48,996 bases of DNA, taken from positions 1 through 48,996 of the forward strand of contig NZ_JOFS01000048.1 of NCBI RefSeq assembly GCF_000719285.1. The letters run 5' to 3'. The position numbers and the translations under genes were made by a program. The notes below the pieces were generated by a model. It saw only the letters and a list, made by a program, of their open reading frames with translations. It searched no databases and was not told the origin of the DNA. Positions within the stretch are counted from its first letter, which is position 1; the number at the start of each line of letters is the position of its first letter. Shown here piece after piece: positions 41,161 to 48,996 of this stretch. The stretch comes from Streptomyces bicolor (GTDB lineage: Bacteria; Actinomycetota; Actinomycetes; Streptomycetales; Streptomycetaceae).

Positions 41161-42680
41161 AAGTGGGCCTGGTGGCCGTCGGCCTTCGGCCGCAGCACCC
41201 GCCCCAGCCGCTGCGCCTCCTCCTGCCGCGACCCGAAGGTGCCCGAGACCTGGATGGCGACCGTGGCCTCCGGCAGGTCGATGGAGAAGTTGGCGACCTT
41301 GGACACGACGAGCACGCTGATCTCGCCCTCGCGGAAGGCGTCGAAGAGCTTCTCGCGCTGGGCGTTGGAGGTCTCGCCCTTGATGACCGGGGCGTTCAGG
41401 TGCTCGCCCAGTTCGTCGAGCTGGTCGATGTACTGGCCGATCACCAGGATCTGCTGCCCGGCGAACTTGCGGACGATGGCCTCGGTGACCTTGCGCTTGG
41501 TGTCGGTCGTCGCGCAGAACCGGTACTTCTCCTCCTGCTCGGCGGTGGCGTACGCGAGCCGCTCGGCGTCGGTGAGATTGACGCGGACCTCGACGCAGTC
41601 GGCGGGCGCGATGTACCCCTGCGCCTCGATCTCCTTCCACGGCGCGTCGAACCGCTTCGGGCCGATCAGCGAGAACACGTCCGACTCACGCCCGTCCTCC
41701 CGGACGAGGGTCGCGGTCAGTCCGAGCCGGCGCCGGGCCTGGAGATCGGCGGTGAACTTGAAGACGGGCGCGGGCAGCAGATGCACCTCGTCGTAGACGA
41801 TGAGTCCCCAGTCCCGGGAGTCGAAGAGCTCCAGGTGCGGATAGACGCCCTTCCGCTTCGTCGTCAGCACCTGGTACGTGGCGATGGTGACGGGGCGGAT
41901 CTCCTTGCGCGTCCCGCTGTACTCGCCGATCTCCTCCTCGGTGAGCGATGTCCGCTTCACCAGCTCGTGCTTCCACTGCCGGGCCGAGACGGTGTTCGTG
42001 ACGAGGATCAGCGTGGTCGACTTCGCCTGCGCCATGGACCCGGCGCCGACGAGGGTCTTCCCGGCACCGCAGGGCAGGACGACGACCCCGCTGCCGCCGT
42101 GCCAGAAGTTCTCGACAGCCTGCTTCTGGTACGGCCTGAGCGCCCAGCCGTCCTCGGCCAGCTCGATCGGGTGCGCCTCGCCGTCGACGTACCCGGCGAG
42201 GTCCTCGGCCGGCCAGCCCAGCTTCAGCAGCGTCTGCTTGATCTGCCCGCGCTCGGAGGGGTGCACGGCGACGGTGTCCGGGTCGATGCGGTTGCCGACG
42301 AGCGGAGCGATCCGCTTCGAGCGCAGCACCTCCTCCAGGACCGGCCGGTCGGTGGTGGTGAGGACGAGGCCGTGCGCGGGGTGCTTGGAGAGCGTCAGGC
42401 GGCCGTACCGGTCCATCGTGTCGGCGATGTCGACCAGCAGCGCGTGCGGCACCGGGTAGCGGCTGTACGTCACCAGCGCGTCCACGACCTGCTCGGCGTC
42501 GTGCCCGGCCGCGCGCGCGTTCCACAGGCCCAGCGGCGTCACCCGGTAGGTGTGGATGTGCTCCGGCGCCCGCTCCAGTTCCGCGAACGCCGCGATCGCC
42601 CGACGGCAGTCGTCTGCCTGCTCGTGGTCGACCTCCAGGAGCAGTGTCTTGTCCGACTGGACGATCAGTGGTCCGTTCAC
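41037..42680 (-). CDS. DNA repair helicase, XPB/Ssl2 family
   Basis: The GTG at 42680 (starting VNGPLIVQSDKTLLLE) gives 547 residues, as in actinobacterial XPB. Motifs: Walker A VLPCGAGKTLVGAG, DEVH box IVYDEVHLLPA, motif III GLTATLVREDG (with the RED motif of XPB) and motif VI RLGRVLRPK. The N-terminal region (YRVTPLGLWNARAAG, LTTTDRPVLEEVL) is the DNA damage-recognition-like domain. It is an SF2 3'-5' helicase for repair. It converges on GT87 with overlap. A helicase-associated XPB-N/WYL-like gene lies 1.9 kb away at 44601. Confidence 0.92.
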   Translation of the reverse strand: MNGPLIVQSDKTLLLEVDHEQADDCRRAIAAFAELERAPEHIHTYRVTPLGLWNARAAGHDAEQVVDALVTYSRYPVPHALLVDIADTMDRYGRLTLSKHPAHGLVLTTTDRPVLEEVLRSKRIAPLVGNRIDPDTVAVHPSERGQIKQTLLKLGWPAEDLAGYVDGEAHPIELAEDGWALRPYQKQAVENFWHGGSGVVVLPCGAGKTLVGAGSMAQAKSTTLILVTNTVSARQWKHELVKRTSLTEEEIGEYSGTRKEIRPVTIATYQVLTTKRKGVYPHLELFDSRDWGLIVYDEVHLLPAPVFKFTADLQARRRLGLTATLVREDGRESDVFSLIGPKRFDAPWKEIEAQGYIAPADCVEVRVNLTDAERLAYATAEQEEKYRFCATTDTKRKVTEAIVRKFAGQQILVIGQYIDQLDELGEHLNAPVIKGETSNAQREKLFDAFREGEISVLVVSKVANFSIDLPEATVAIQVSGTFGSRQEEAQRLGRVLRPKADGHQAHFYSVVARDTIDQDFAAHRQRFLAEQGYAYRIVDADEILAGE

Positions 42681-42810
42681 GCGCGTCAGCCCTTCCGCTC
42701 GACCACTCGGCCAAACGTCCAGTGTGCCTGATCGTCCCCGGAGTCCTACAGGATGTCTTTTCATTCGTGTGAGTGGCGCGGTTTCACCTGTACGGCGGCG
42801 GCTGCGAAGA

Positions 42811-44028
42811 ATGCCCACCGTGCAGGCCATCACTCGTGATCCGTCACCGACCACCACCACCCTCGGGTACGCCCTGTTCGCCACCCGCTGGCTGCAGGCC
42901 CCGCTCTACTTCGGCCTCGTGGCCGCACAGGGGGTGTACGTATACAAGTTCTTCAACGAGCTGTGGACGTTAGTGCTCCGGTGCGTGACCGGGCAGGCGA
43001 CCGAGACGTACGTCATGCTCGCCGTGCTGAAGCTCGTCGACGTCGTGATGATCGCCAATCTGCTGATCATGGTGATCGTCGGCGGCTACGAGACGTTCGT
43101 CTCCCGCATCGGCCTGCAGGGCCACCGCGACCAGCCCGAATGGCTCTCGCACGTGAACTCCAACGTGCTGAAGGTCAAGCTCGCCACCGCCATCGTGGGC
43201 ATCTCCTCGGTCCATCTGCTCCAGATGTTCGTGGACGTCCACCACACCTCGCGCCACTCGCTGCTGTGGGGCACGGTGATCCACATGGCGTTCATCGCCT
43301 CGGCGGCGATCCTGGCGTACATGTCGGGGCCGATGGCCGCGCACGCCGAGCGCGGAGACCGGCACACGCACCGCGAACACGCTCCCGACGAGCCCGCCGA
43401 GAAGGCCTTCATCCCGGCCCAGGTCACCACGCGTGAGGACGAGCCGAGCGCCGAGGAACGGTTGCGCGCCGCCGGTTTCCCAGCCCGGAAGCTGCTGGAG
43501 GACTTCGACTCCGAGCACCCGCGCTCCTTCGACCGGGAGGCCGTGGCCCGGCTCGGCAAGCTGGACTTCGTCGCCGCCCGCCGCAACGTGGTCTTCGTCG
43601 GCCCGCCCGGCACCGGCAAGACGCATCTGGCCGTCGGCCTCGGCGTGCGCGCCTGGCAGGCCGGCCACTCGGTGCTGTTCGCGACCGCCGAGGAGTGGGC
43701 CGGCCGGCTGGCCGGTGCCCGGGACGCCGGGCGGCTCGCCGAGGAGCTGGCCGCGCTCGACGAGCACGCGGTGCTGATCGTCGACGAGGTCGGCTACACC
43801 CCCTTCGACGCGGACACCACGGCCCTCTTCTTCCAGCTGGTCGCCCACCGCTACGAACGGGCCTCGCTGATCGTGACCGGCGACCGGCCGCTCGACCGCT
43901 GGGACGAGATCTTCGGCGGCCCCGCCGCACTGGCGATGGTGGACCGGCTGGCCCACCACGCCGAGGTCGTACGGATCGACGGGGACAGCTACCGGATGCG
44001 GCGGGCTACTTCAGCGTGGGCAGATTGA
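42811..44028 (+). CDS. Fusion of UPF0114 (YqhA) membrane protein with IstB-type AAA+ ATPase
   Basis: The product has 405 residues. Residues about 15-175 match the UPF0114/TIGR00645 family: FATRWLQAPLYFGLVAAQGV, KLVDVVMIANLLIMVIVGGYETFVSR, KVKLATAIVGISSVHLLQMFVD and ending YMSGP, with four membrane helices. Residues about 195-400 are an IS21 helper ATPase: ERLRAAGFPARKLLEDFD, Walker A GPPGTGKT (264-271), Walker B VLIVDEVGY and AMVDRLAHHAEVVRIDGDSYR. The IstB N-terminal helix domain is missing. The sensor-1 Asn seen as TSNK in IstB is replaced by TGDR. No istA or IS21 ends are present. The fusion is in frame with no stop between parts. Confidence 0.85.
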   Translation: MPTVQAITRDPSPTTTTLGYALFATRWLQAPLYFGLVAAQGVYVYKFFNELWTLVLRCVTGQATETYVMLAVLKLVDVVMIANLLIMVIVGGYETFVSRIGLQGHRDQPEWLSHVNSNVLKVKLATAIVGISSVHLLQMFVDVHHTSRHSLLWGTVIHMAFIASAAILAYMSGPMAAHAERGDRHTHREHAPDEPAEKAFIPAQVTTREDEPSAEERLRAAGFPARKLLEDFDSEHPRSFDREAVARLGKLDFVAARRNVVFVGPPGTGKTHLAVGLGVRAWQAGHSVLFATAEEWAGRLAGARDAGRLAEELAALDEHAVLIVDEVGYTPFDADTTALFFQLVAHRYERASLIVTGDRPLDRWDEIFGGPAALAMVDRLAHHAEVVRIDGDSYRMRRATSAWAD

Positions 44029-44203
44029 GGTTGTTGACCAGCGGCTGGGCGAACAGGTGCCCGTCGATGTTGACGATCGGCTCGCCTCCGGACCCGGCGG
44101 CCGGAAGGGGCAGGGGCAGGGCGGAGGCGGGGGCCGCGGCGGCCAGTACGCCGAGGAGGAGGGCGGCGGCGACGGTGGCGAGGCGGGTCGGGGTGGGGCG
44201 CAT
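44006..44203 (-). CDS. Small secreted protein
   Basis: The product has 65 residues. A signal peptide (about 1-28, MRPTPTRLATVAAALLLGVL then AAAAPASA) is followed by a mature part of about 37 residues with PLPLPAAGSGGEPIVNIDGHLFAQPLVNNLN. No Cys is present, so it is neither a lipoprotein nor a chaplin. Its 3' end overlaps the UPF0114-IstB gene by 23 bp. A weak AAAGG lies upstream. Function unknown. Confidence 0.55.
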   Translation of the reverse strand: MRPTPTRLATVAAALLLGVLAAAAPASALPLPLPAAGSGGEPIVNIDGHLFAQPLVNNLNLPTLK

Positions 44204-44306
44204 GAGTGCTTGCGGACCTTTCTGAAGCCGGGACGGGAACGGTGGTGAGCCGGACGGGCCGGACCCCGGGGACGGGGGCCGGCCCGCTGCGATGAGCCGG
44301 CTCGCG

Positions 44307-44435
44307 TCAGACCGGCGGCGTCTCGACGAGGAACCCGGCGATGTCGATGCCGATCGCCGCGGCCTGGGAGGCGAAGGCGCCGATCATGGCGGCGGTGGCG
44401 GTCAGCACGGTGGCGATGCGACGCGCAGTGCGCAT
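44307..44435 (-). CDS. Tiny secreted peptide precursor
   Basis: The product has 42 residues: MRTARRIATVLTATAAMIGAF as signal peptide, then SQAAAIGIDIAGFLVETPPV. The ATG is preceded by GAGAGGTAG at normal spacing. Mature length would be about 15-18 residues. It lies upstream of, and codirectional with, the 65-residue secreted protein and may share its transcript. It could be a signalling peptide or a structural surface peptide; nothing decides this. Confidence 0.5.
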   Translation of the reverse strand: MRTARRIATVLTATAAMIGAFASQAAAIGIDIAGFLVETPPV

Positions 44436-44600
44436 GGAACAACTACCTCTCTGTTGCGCTCACTTGAGCGTGATCAGGACATCGGGTGGCTGCCCTGCGC
44501 GACGCGAGGAGATGCGGAAGCCCCGGCAAGCTCCCTCAAGAGTGGGACGGGCCCGGCGTGGCGTGCATGAAATGCCGCGCACACCCGAACGGGTGGGACC

Positions 44601-47132
44601 TCAGATCTGGTCGTCCGCCAGCTCCGCCACTCCCGTGATCCGGTGCAACGGATACGTCCGCACCTCGTCCGCGGTGTGGTCGTACGCCGTCACGAACCCG
44701 CCCTCGACCCGCACCGGCGCGATCACCCGCTGACTCGCGGCGCCCTCGGCGTTGACGTACCCGATCCACAGCGCCTCGCCGGTCAGGACGGCGGCCTGCA
44801 TGGTGGCGAGGGTCTCGGCGGAGGTCGTCCGGGGCAGCTCACCGCCGGTCACCGCGGGGGCGCTCGCGCTGGGCTTGCGCGGGGTCGTGGAGGCGACGTC
44901 GCCCGCGCGGATGGCGCGGATCGCGGCCGTCAGCAGCGTGGCGTCCGGCGTCGGCGGGCCGTCCGGGACCGGTTCGGGGGCCGTGCGCGGCGGGGTGCGG
45001 TGGGCGTCGGCGCGGGTGATCAGGACGTCGCCCTCGGCCGACTCGGCGGCCGGCGCGAAGCCCATCGCGCGCAGGCCCTCCAGCAGCGTGGCCGGATCGG
45101 CCTGGGCGGCGAGCACCGTCGGCGCCAGCCGGCGCAGGCGCAGACCCGCGGCCCGCTTGTCGGCGAGGATCTCGTTCAGCATCGCGTCGTCGTCGCAGCG
45201 GACGTACGCCGAAGCGGCGCCCACCCGCAGATGACCGTGCTTACGGGCCACGTCGTCGATCAGATACGCCAGCGGCTGCGGCACCGGCGTCCGCGAGTGC
45301 TCGGCGAGGAAGGCGTGCAGATCGGAGGCGCTGCGCCCGGCGTCCAGGGCGCGGCGCACCGAGCCGGGCGTGAACCGGTACACCGTCGCCCCGCCCTTCG
45401 ACTCCACGTCCGCGAGCACGTCCAGCATGTCGGCGAGCGGCCGCCGCAGCGGCCCGGGCGCCACGGCCGTGAGGTCGGCCTGGAGCAGGACGTGGTCGAG
45501 CGGCTCGGGCAGGAGCGGGCTGAGCAGGCGGGCGGCGGCAGCGGTGGCGACGGCCTGCTCGGTGGGGGAGAGGGGCTCGGCGGCCGGAGCCGGGCGGTGA
45601 TGCACGGGGAGCTTGTCACCGGGACCGACCGGCCCTTCGGACGTGTGCTCCGGCAGCCGCGCCCCCAGCAACGCCCGCCCATGCCCCGACAGCGCCCCCC
45701 GCCCCGTGACGCCCAGCATCTCCGCCTCGCTCAGTGCCCACCGGGCGAGCCGGCCGCGCAGGTCGTCGTCCTGCTGGGGGCCGCGCAGCGGACGCTCCCA
45801 GCGCAGCCGCGCCAGCACCGACTCGGCGGACGGGGACTGCCCCTCCGGGAGGCCGGCGAGCAGGCTGAGCACCCGGTGCCGTACCTCCGGCGCGGCGGAG
45901 CGGTCGAGGCCAGGGCCGAGCGTGGACAACGTACGGTCCTTGGCGTCCCGCCCTCCGACGAGCCCTGCCGTACGCGTCGCCGTCAGCCACGCCTGCGCCA
46001 GCCGGGCCCAGCGCTGCGCGGGGGGCTGCTCCAGCCACTCGTCGTAGGCGGGCGTCGCCGCGTACCGCTCGTCGGCCTCGCCGTCGGAGGCCAGCAGCCC
46101 GGCGGCGTAGGCCAGCTCGACCCAGAACGCGGCGACGGGCTCGGCCACGTCCAGGGCGACGGCGGTCCGCTTGAGGTCGCGCACGCTGAGCCCGCCGGCC
46201 CGCAGCACGGCCGGCCCGCCCTCGTCCCAGTCCTTCAGCAGTTCCTCGACGGTCGCCAGCGCCGTGTAGGCCTGTCCGGCCGCCGTCGCGTCCACAACCT
46301 GGGGACTGTGCGTCGAGGCCGCCTCGATGGACGGCGGCAACGGCTCGGTGGCGCGGTGCGCGCGGCCCGCGCGCAGGTGCAGGGCCACCTCGCGGGGGAG
46401 TACGACCGTGCCGGGCGTCGTGGGCAGCAGGAGGCCGCGGTCCAGGAGCCAGCGCAGGCGCGGCGCCGGGTCGGCGGTGACCTGGCCGTACGGCGGCCCC
46501 CAGAGCAGACGGGAGAGGACCTCCAGGGACTCCTCCGGGGCGTCGGCGAGCAGGGCCCTCATGCGTCGCCGGTCGCTGAACAGGGCGGTGAGCGAGGCCA
46601 CGGCGGACACGGCGTCGTGCGTCGAGGGCAGCCCGGCCGTCGTGACGATCTCCTGGATACGGCCCGGGGACATGCCCGCGGTGGCCTCCTGCACGGTCGG
46701 CCCGAGCCCCGTCGGTGACGGATGCTGCGGCGCGGGAGCCAGCAGTTCGCGTGCCGTGCGGACGAGGCGCAGCCGGTCGTCGCCGCCCCACACCAGGGCC
46801 TGGTCGCGCAGGGTGCCGAGGGCGTGCGGCAGGGCGCCCGCCACGGCCGGGTCGCCCTCGTCGCCGGCCATCAGGCCGAGCAGCTCGTCGTACGTCGCCG
46901 GGTCCGCCGCCACCGCCAGCGCCTCCGCCGTCTGCAGCGCGAAACGGTCCAGCCGCTCCAGGGCGCGCACGACGGAGGCCCGGGTGCCGGCGCGGGTCGC
47001 CAGCTGAGTGAGGTCGGTCGGGACGGGCGTGATGAGGTCGGGCCGGCTGCGCAGGAGCAGGGCCAGCGAGGCGTCGTCCCGTGCGCGGAGCGCTTCCGCG
47101 AGGGAACGGGGCGGTGTAGCCGGGTCGCTCAT
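44601..47132 (-). CDS. Helicase-associated protein with XPB-N-like repeats and C-terminal WYL-like domain
   Basis: The product has 843 residues from the ATG at 47132 (MSDPATPPRSLAEALRARDD). It is helicase-associated, with many winged-helix-like units (TQLATRAGTRASVVRALERLDR, GLSVRDLKRTAVALDVAEPVA) and the XPB-partner segment PLDHVLLQADLTAVAPGPL, ADMLDVLADVESKGGATVYRFTPGSVRRAL. The C-terminus (LWIGYVNAEGAASQRVIAPV, GFVTAYDHTADEVRTYPLHRI) is WYL-like, a ligand-binding module. It lacks Walker motifs and probably regulates or loads the XPB helicase. TAACGT lies 7 nt before the ATG (leaderless pattern). Confidence 0.82.
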   Translation of the reverse strand: MSDPATPPRSLAEALRARDDASLALLLRSRPDLITPVPTDLTQLATRAGTRASVVRALERLDRFALQTAEALAVAADPATYDELLGLMAGDEGDPAVAGALPHALGTLRDQALVWGGDDRLRLVRTARELLAPAPQHPSPTGLGPTVQEATAGMSPGRIQEIVTTAGLPSTHDAVSAVASLTALFSDRRRMRALLADAPEESLEVLSRLLWGPPYGQVTADPAPRLRWLLDRGLLLPTTPGTVVLPREVALHLRAGRAHRATEPLPPSIEAASTHSPQVVDATAAGQAYTALATVEELLKDWDEGGPAVLRAGGLSVRDLKRTAVALDVAEPVAAFWVELAYAAGLLASDGEADERYAATPAYDEWLEQPPAQRWARLAQAWLTATRTAGLVGGRDAKDRTLSTLGPGLDRSAAPEVRHRVLSLLAGLPEGQSPSAESVLARLRWERPLRGPQQDDDLRGRLARWALSEAEMLGVTGRGALSGHGRALLGARLPEHTSEGPVGPGDKLPVHHRPAPAAEPLSPTEQAVATAAAARLLSPLLPEPLDHVLLQADLTAVAPGPLRRPLADMLDVLADVESKGGATVYRFTPGSVRRALDAGRSASDLHAFLAEHSRTPVPQPLAYLIDDVARKHGHLRVGAASAYVRCDDDAMLNEILADKRAAGLRLRRLAPTVLAAQADPATLLEGLRAMGFAPAAESAEGDVLITRADAHRTPPRTAPEPVPDGPPTPDATLLTAAIRAIRAGDVASTTPRKPSASAPAVTGGELPRTTSAETLATMQAAVLTGEALWIGYVNAEGAASQRVIAPVRVEGGFVTAYDHTADEVRTYPLHRITGVAELADDQI

Positions 47133-47342
47133 CCTGCCCACGTTAGCGGGTGGGCAACGGGGCGGGGGGTGCGTCGGTCGCCCGGAACGCCACTCGACCG
47201 GCGAACAGAACGTTTCACAAATGACCCCCGGATGAACATCATCCGGAGGATTCCGGCACCACTGGCAGCACCCCGCACCCACTGGTCACCCTGGGCTCCC
47301 TGTCAACTACTTCACGGCCAAGGGAATTCGGGGGTCCCGGCG

Positions 47343-48968
47343 GTGAGCGAACAGGTCGAGCAGTGGGTCGCGATCCTGAGTCTCGCGTTCCCGGTCGCGG
47401 CGTTCCTGTGGGAGTTCGCCATCGTCGGCCGCAAGCGGCTCGGCTACCGCGTGCAGATGGACACCCTCGCGGCGGACGCGGCCGACAAGCCGTACGCCGA
47501 CGTGCTGGGGGACATGCGGCACGACGGCCACCAGCTCAAGGACCCCTCGTTCGTCCTGCTGCGGATCGAGAACGCCGGATCCGCCAAGATCGTCTCCGAG
47601 GACTATCTGGCCGACCCCGCCGATCCCTACGGCATCAAGGTCACCTTCCGCAACCGCCGGGTCGCGGCCGTGGTCCTCACCGATCCGAGCAACAACGCGC
47701 TGCGCGACTTCTTCTTCGAGGAGGTGACGGAGGGCGACAACGTCCGTGTCGTCGCCAAACCGGGCTTCCGACGCAACAACAACGCCAGGGACCGCACGGG
47801 CACCATCCGGCTGCCGAAGGTGACGCTGCCCCGAGGTGCCGAGTACAAGGTGCTCGTCGTGCTGGAACGCTGGCCCGAGGACGACAGCAGGGACCCCTTC
47901 CCGGACCCGGACGTCCAGGGCACCGACGGGCACGACCGCTGGTACGACCCGCTGGTGCGGTTCCTCCGGCTGAAGGCGACCAGGACCGAGAGCCATGTCT
48001 TCGCCTCCCGGCCCGCCTGGTGGGCCATGTGGATCCTGATCGCGGCCGTCGTCGTCCAGGCCTGCTTCACGCTGTTCCTCCGCGAGGACCGGCGGCCCCC
48101 GCTGGACTGCGTCGGCGGCACCCTGTACCTGCACGGCTCCACCGCCTTCGCGCCCGCCGTCGAGGCCGCCGCCCGCGACTACCTCAAGAGGTGCGACGGG
48201 GCCGATGTGCGCATCCCCCTCGCGGACGACACCTTCCGGGGCAGCACCGACGGTGTCACCGACGTGGACAAGGCCGGCCGGGACGCCGGGATCCAGGTCG
48301 GCGAGGGCCTCGGCGACCACATCGCCTTCACCGACGGCCTCGCCGCCGACGGTCACCCCAACCTGATACCCAAGCCCATCGCCTTCTCCGTGTTCACACT
48401 CGTCGTCAACAAGGACGCGAACGTGGAGAACCTGAGCCTGGCCCAGGTCCGCGACATCTTCGCCGGCCGGGTCCAGAACTGGTCCGAGGTCGGCGGCAAC
48501 AAGGTGCCCGTCCACCTGGTCAACCGCGAACCCGGCTCGGGCACCCGCAAAACCCTCGGCGCCAAGGTCCTGGCCGGCAAGGAACCGCCCCAGTTCACGG
48601 AGACCGACTGCGCGGCCCTCAGCGAGAAACAGTACGGTCGCTGCGAGGTCAGCAGCACGGACGCCATGCTGGACAGGACCGCCTCGACCCCCGGTGCCAT
48701 CGGCTACAGCGAGGCCGCCGGAGTCGAGGCCCACCAGGCCGCCGACAAGCTCGTCAAGCTGAAGATCGACGGCAAGGAATCGACGGCGGAAGGCGTCGAG
48801 GACACCAACTATCCCTACTGGCAGACCGAGTTCGCCTACACCTACGGCCCGGTCCCGGCCGCCTTCCTGAACTTCCTCACCCAGCAGAGCGGCCGGGACA
48901 TCCTGCGCGAGCACGGCCACGGCCTCTGCTCGGAAGCGCGGAACTCCGATGAGTGCCGCCCGGTCTGA
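47343..48968 (+). CDS. Membrane-anchored PstS-like substrate-binding protein
   Basis: The product has 541 residues from a GTG. One helix lies at about 8-27 (VAILSLAFPVAAFLWEFAIV), then a beta-rich domain (about 35-215; IENAGSAKIVSEDYL, FFEEVTEGDNVRVV, AEYKVLVVLERWP), a second helix at about 222-242 (WWAMWILIAAVVVQACFTLF) and a PstS-type domain (LYLHGSTAFAPAVEAAARDYL, FTLVVNKDANVENLSLAQVRDIFAGRVQNWSEVGG, REPGSGTRKTL). Phosphate-binding-type folds usually occur as secreted or lipoprotein forms, so this two-helix architecture is unusual. The N-terminal domain is predicted intracellular. Its partners lie beyond the right edge. Confidence 0.75.
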   Translation: MSEQVEQWVAILSLAFPVAAFLWEFAIVGRKRLGYRVQMDTLAADAADKPYADVLGDMRHDGHQLKDPSFVLLRIENAGSAKIVSEDYLADPADPYGIKVTFRNRRVAAVVLTDPSNNALRDFFFEEVTEGDNVRVVAKPGFRRNNNARDRTGTIRLPKVTLPRGAEYKVLVVLERWPEDDSRDPFPDPDVQGTDGHDRWYDPLVRFLRLKATRTESHVFASRPAWWAMWILIAAVVVQACFTLFLREDRRPPLDCVGGTLYLHGSTAFAPAVEAAARDYLKRCDGADVRIPLADDTFRGSTDGVTDVDKAGRDAGIQVGEGLGDHIAFTDGLAADGHPNLIPKPIAFSVFTLVVNKDANVENLSLAQVRDIFAGRVQNWSEVGGNKVPVHLVNREPGSGTRKTLGAKVLAGKEPPQFTETDCAALSEKQYGRCEVSSTDAMLDRTASTPGAIGYSEAAGVEAHQAADKLVKLKIDGKESTAEGVEDTNYPYWQTEFAYTYGPVPAAFLNFLTQQSGRDILREHGHGLCSEARNSDECRPV

Positions 48969-48996
48969 CCCACACCACCCGCCGATATGACCCGCC

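Noticed and set aside
47307..48920. 537-codon open frame antisense to the PstS-like gene
   Set aside because: No protein family is recognisable and the sense strand carries an intact substrate-binding domain.

Overview
The window is high-GC actinobacterial DNA, almost certainly a Streptomyces chromosome core region. The evidence is very high third-position GC, GTG/TTG starts, a groEL without groES preceded by CIRCE operators, a GAF-PAS-GGDEF cyclase of the CdgB type, DasR-type (dre) operators at amino-sugar genes, an actinobacterial XPB-type helicase and glucosyl-3-phosphoglycerate synthase. From memory, the gene order resembles the S. coelicolor segment running from cdgB past groEL2. I see no rRNA, tRNA, CRISPR array, prophage or complete insertion sequence.

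Left part (1-10.4 kb): an ECF41-type sigma factor with its own ECF41-type promoter; a GNAT acetyltransferase; a flavin reductase; the diguanylate cyclase CdgB behind a perfect Crp-like palindrome; a membrane-anchored beta-sandwich protein; then an amino-sugar block. That block holds a PfkB-family sugar kinase, nagA, a ROK kinase (nagK-like) and a divergent solute-binding lipoprotein. A DasR site lies between the kinase and the lipoprotein gene. A DUF3263 gene follows.

Central part (10.4-26 kb): trehalose synthesis (otsB and otsA, convergent around a degenerate repeat tract) with gpgS; a SAM-I riboswitch leading into thrC and a CysO-like sulfur carrier; a cold-shock protein; groEL with two CIRCE elements; an old yellow enzyme; a CpdA-like metallophosphoesterase whose start lies inside a 14-bp stem; an MFS exporter with an operator inside its promoter spacer; a small zinc-ribbon-like protein; a DinB-like protein divergent from an AraC-type regulator; and an O-methyltransferase. 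Behind the methyltransferase are fragments of what looks like a decayed trypsin-like peptidase conflict module.

Right part (26-49 kb): a lipoprotein; a murR-murQ-aldo/keto reductase operon; small conserved proteins; a carboxymuconolactone-decarboxylase/AhpD-like gene whose promoter matches the ECF41 promoter of the sigma gene; an MDMPI-like/GNAT fusion; an HD protein; an MDMPI-like protein; and cutC with a dre-like site. A translationally coupled three-gene module follows (EspC-like small protein, T7SS-signal plus lysozyme-like protein, small membrane protein). The window ends with a HelD-like ATPase, a GT87 glycosyltransferase, an XPB helicase, a fusion of a UPF0114 membrane protein with an IstB-type AAA+ ATPase, two tiny secreted proteins, an XPB-N/WYL-like helicase-associated protein, and a membrane-anchored PstS-like protein.

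Links between parts: amino-sugar and peptidoglycan recycling (nagK, nagA, binding protein, murQ, murR) is tied together by DasR- and RpiR-type operators. The sigma factor and the AhpD-like gene appear to form a small regulon. About 15 genes have a -10-like hexamer 6-7 nt before the start codon, which suggests leaderless mRNAs.
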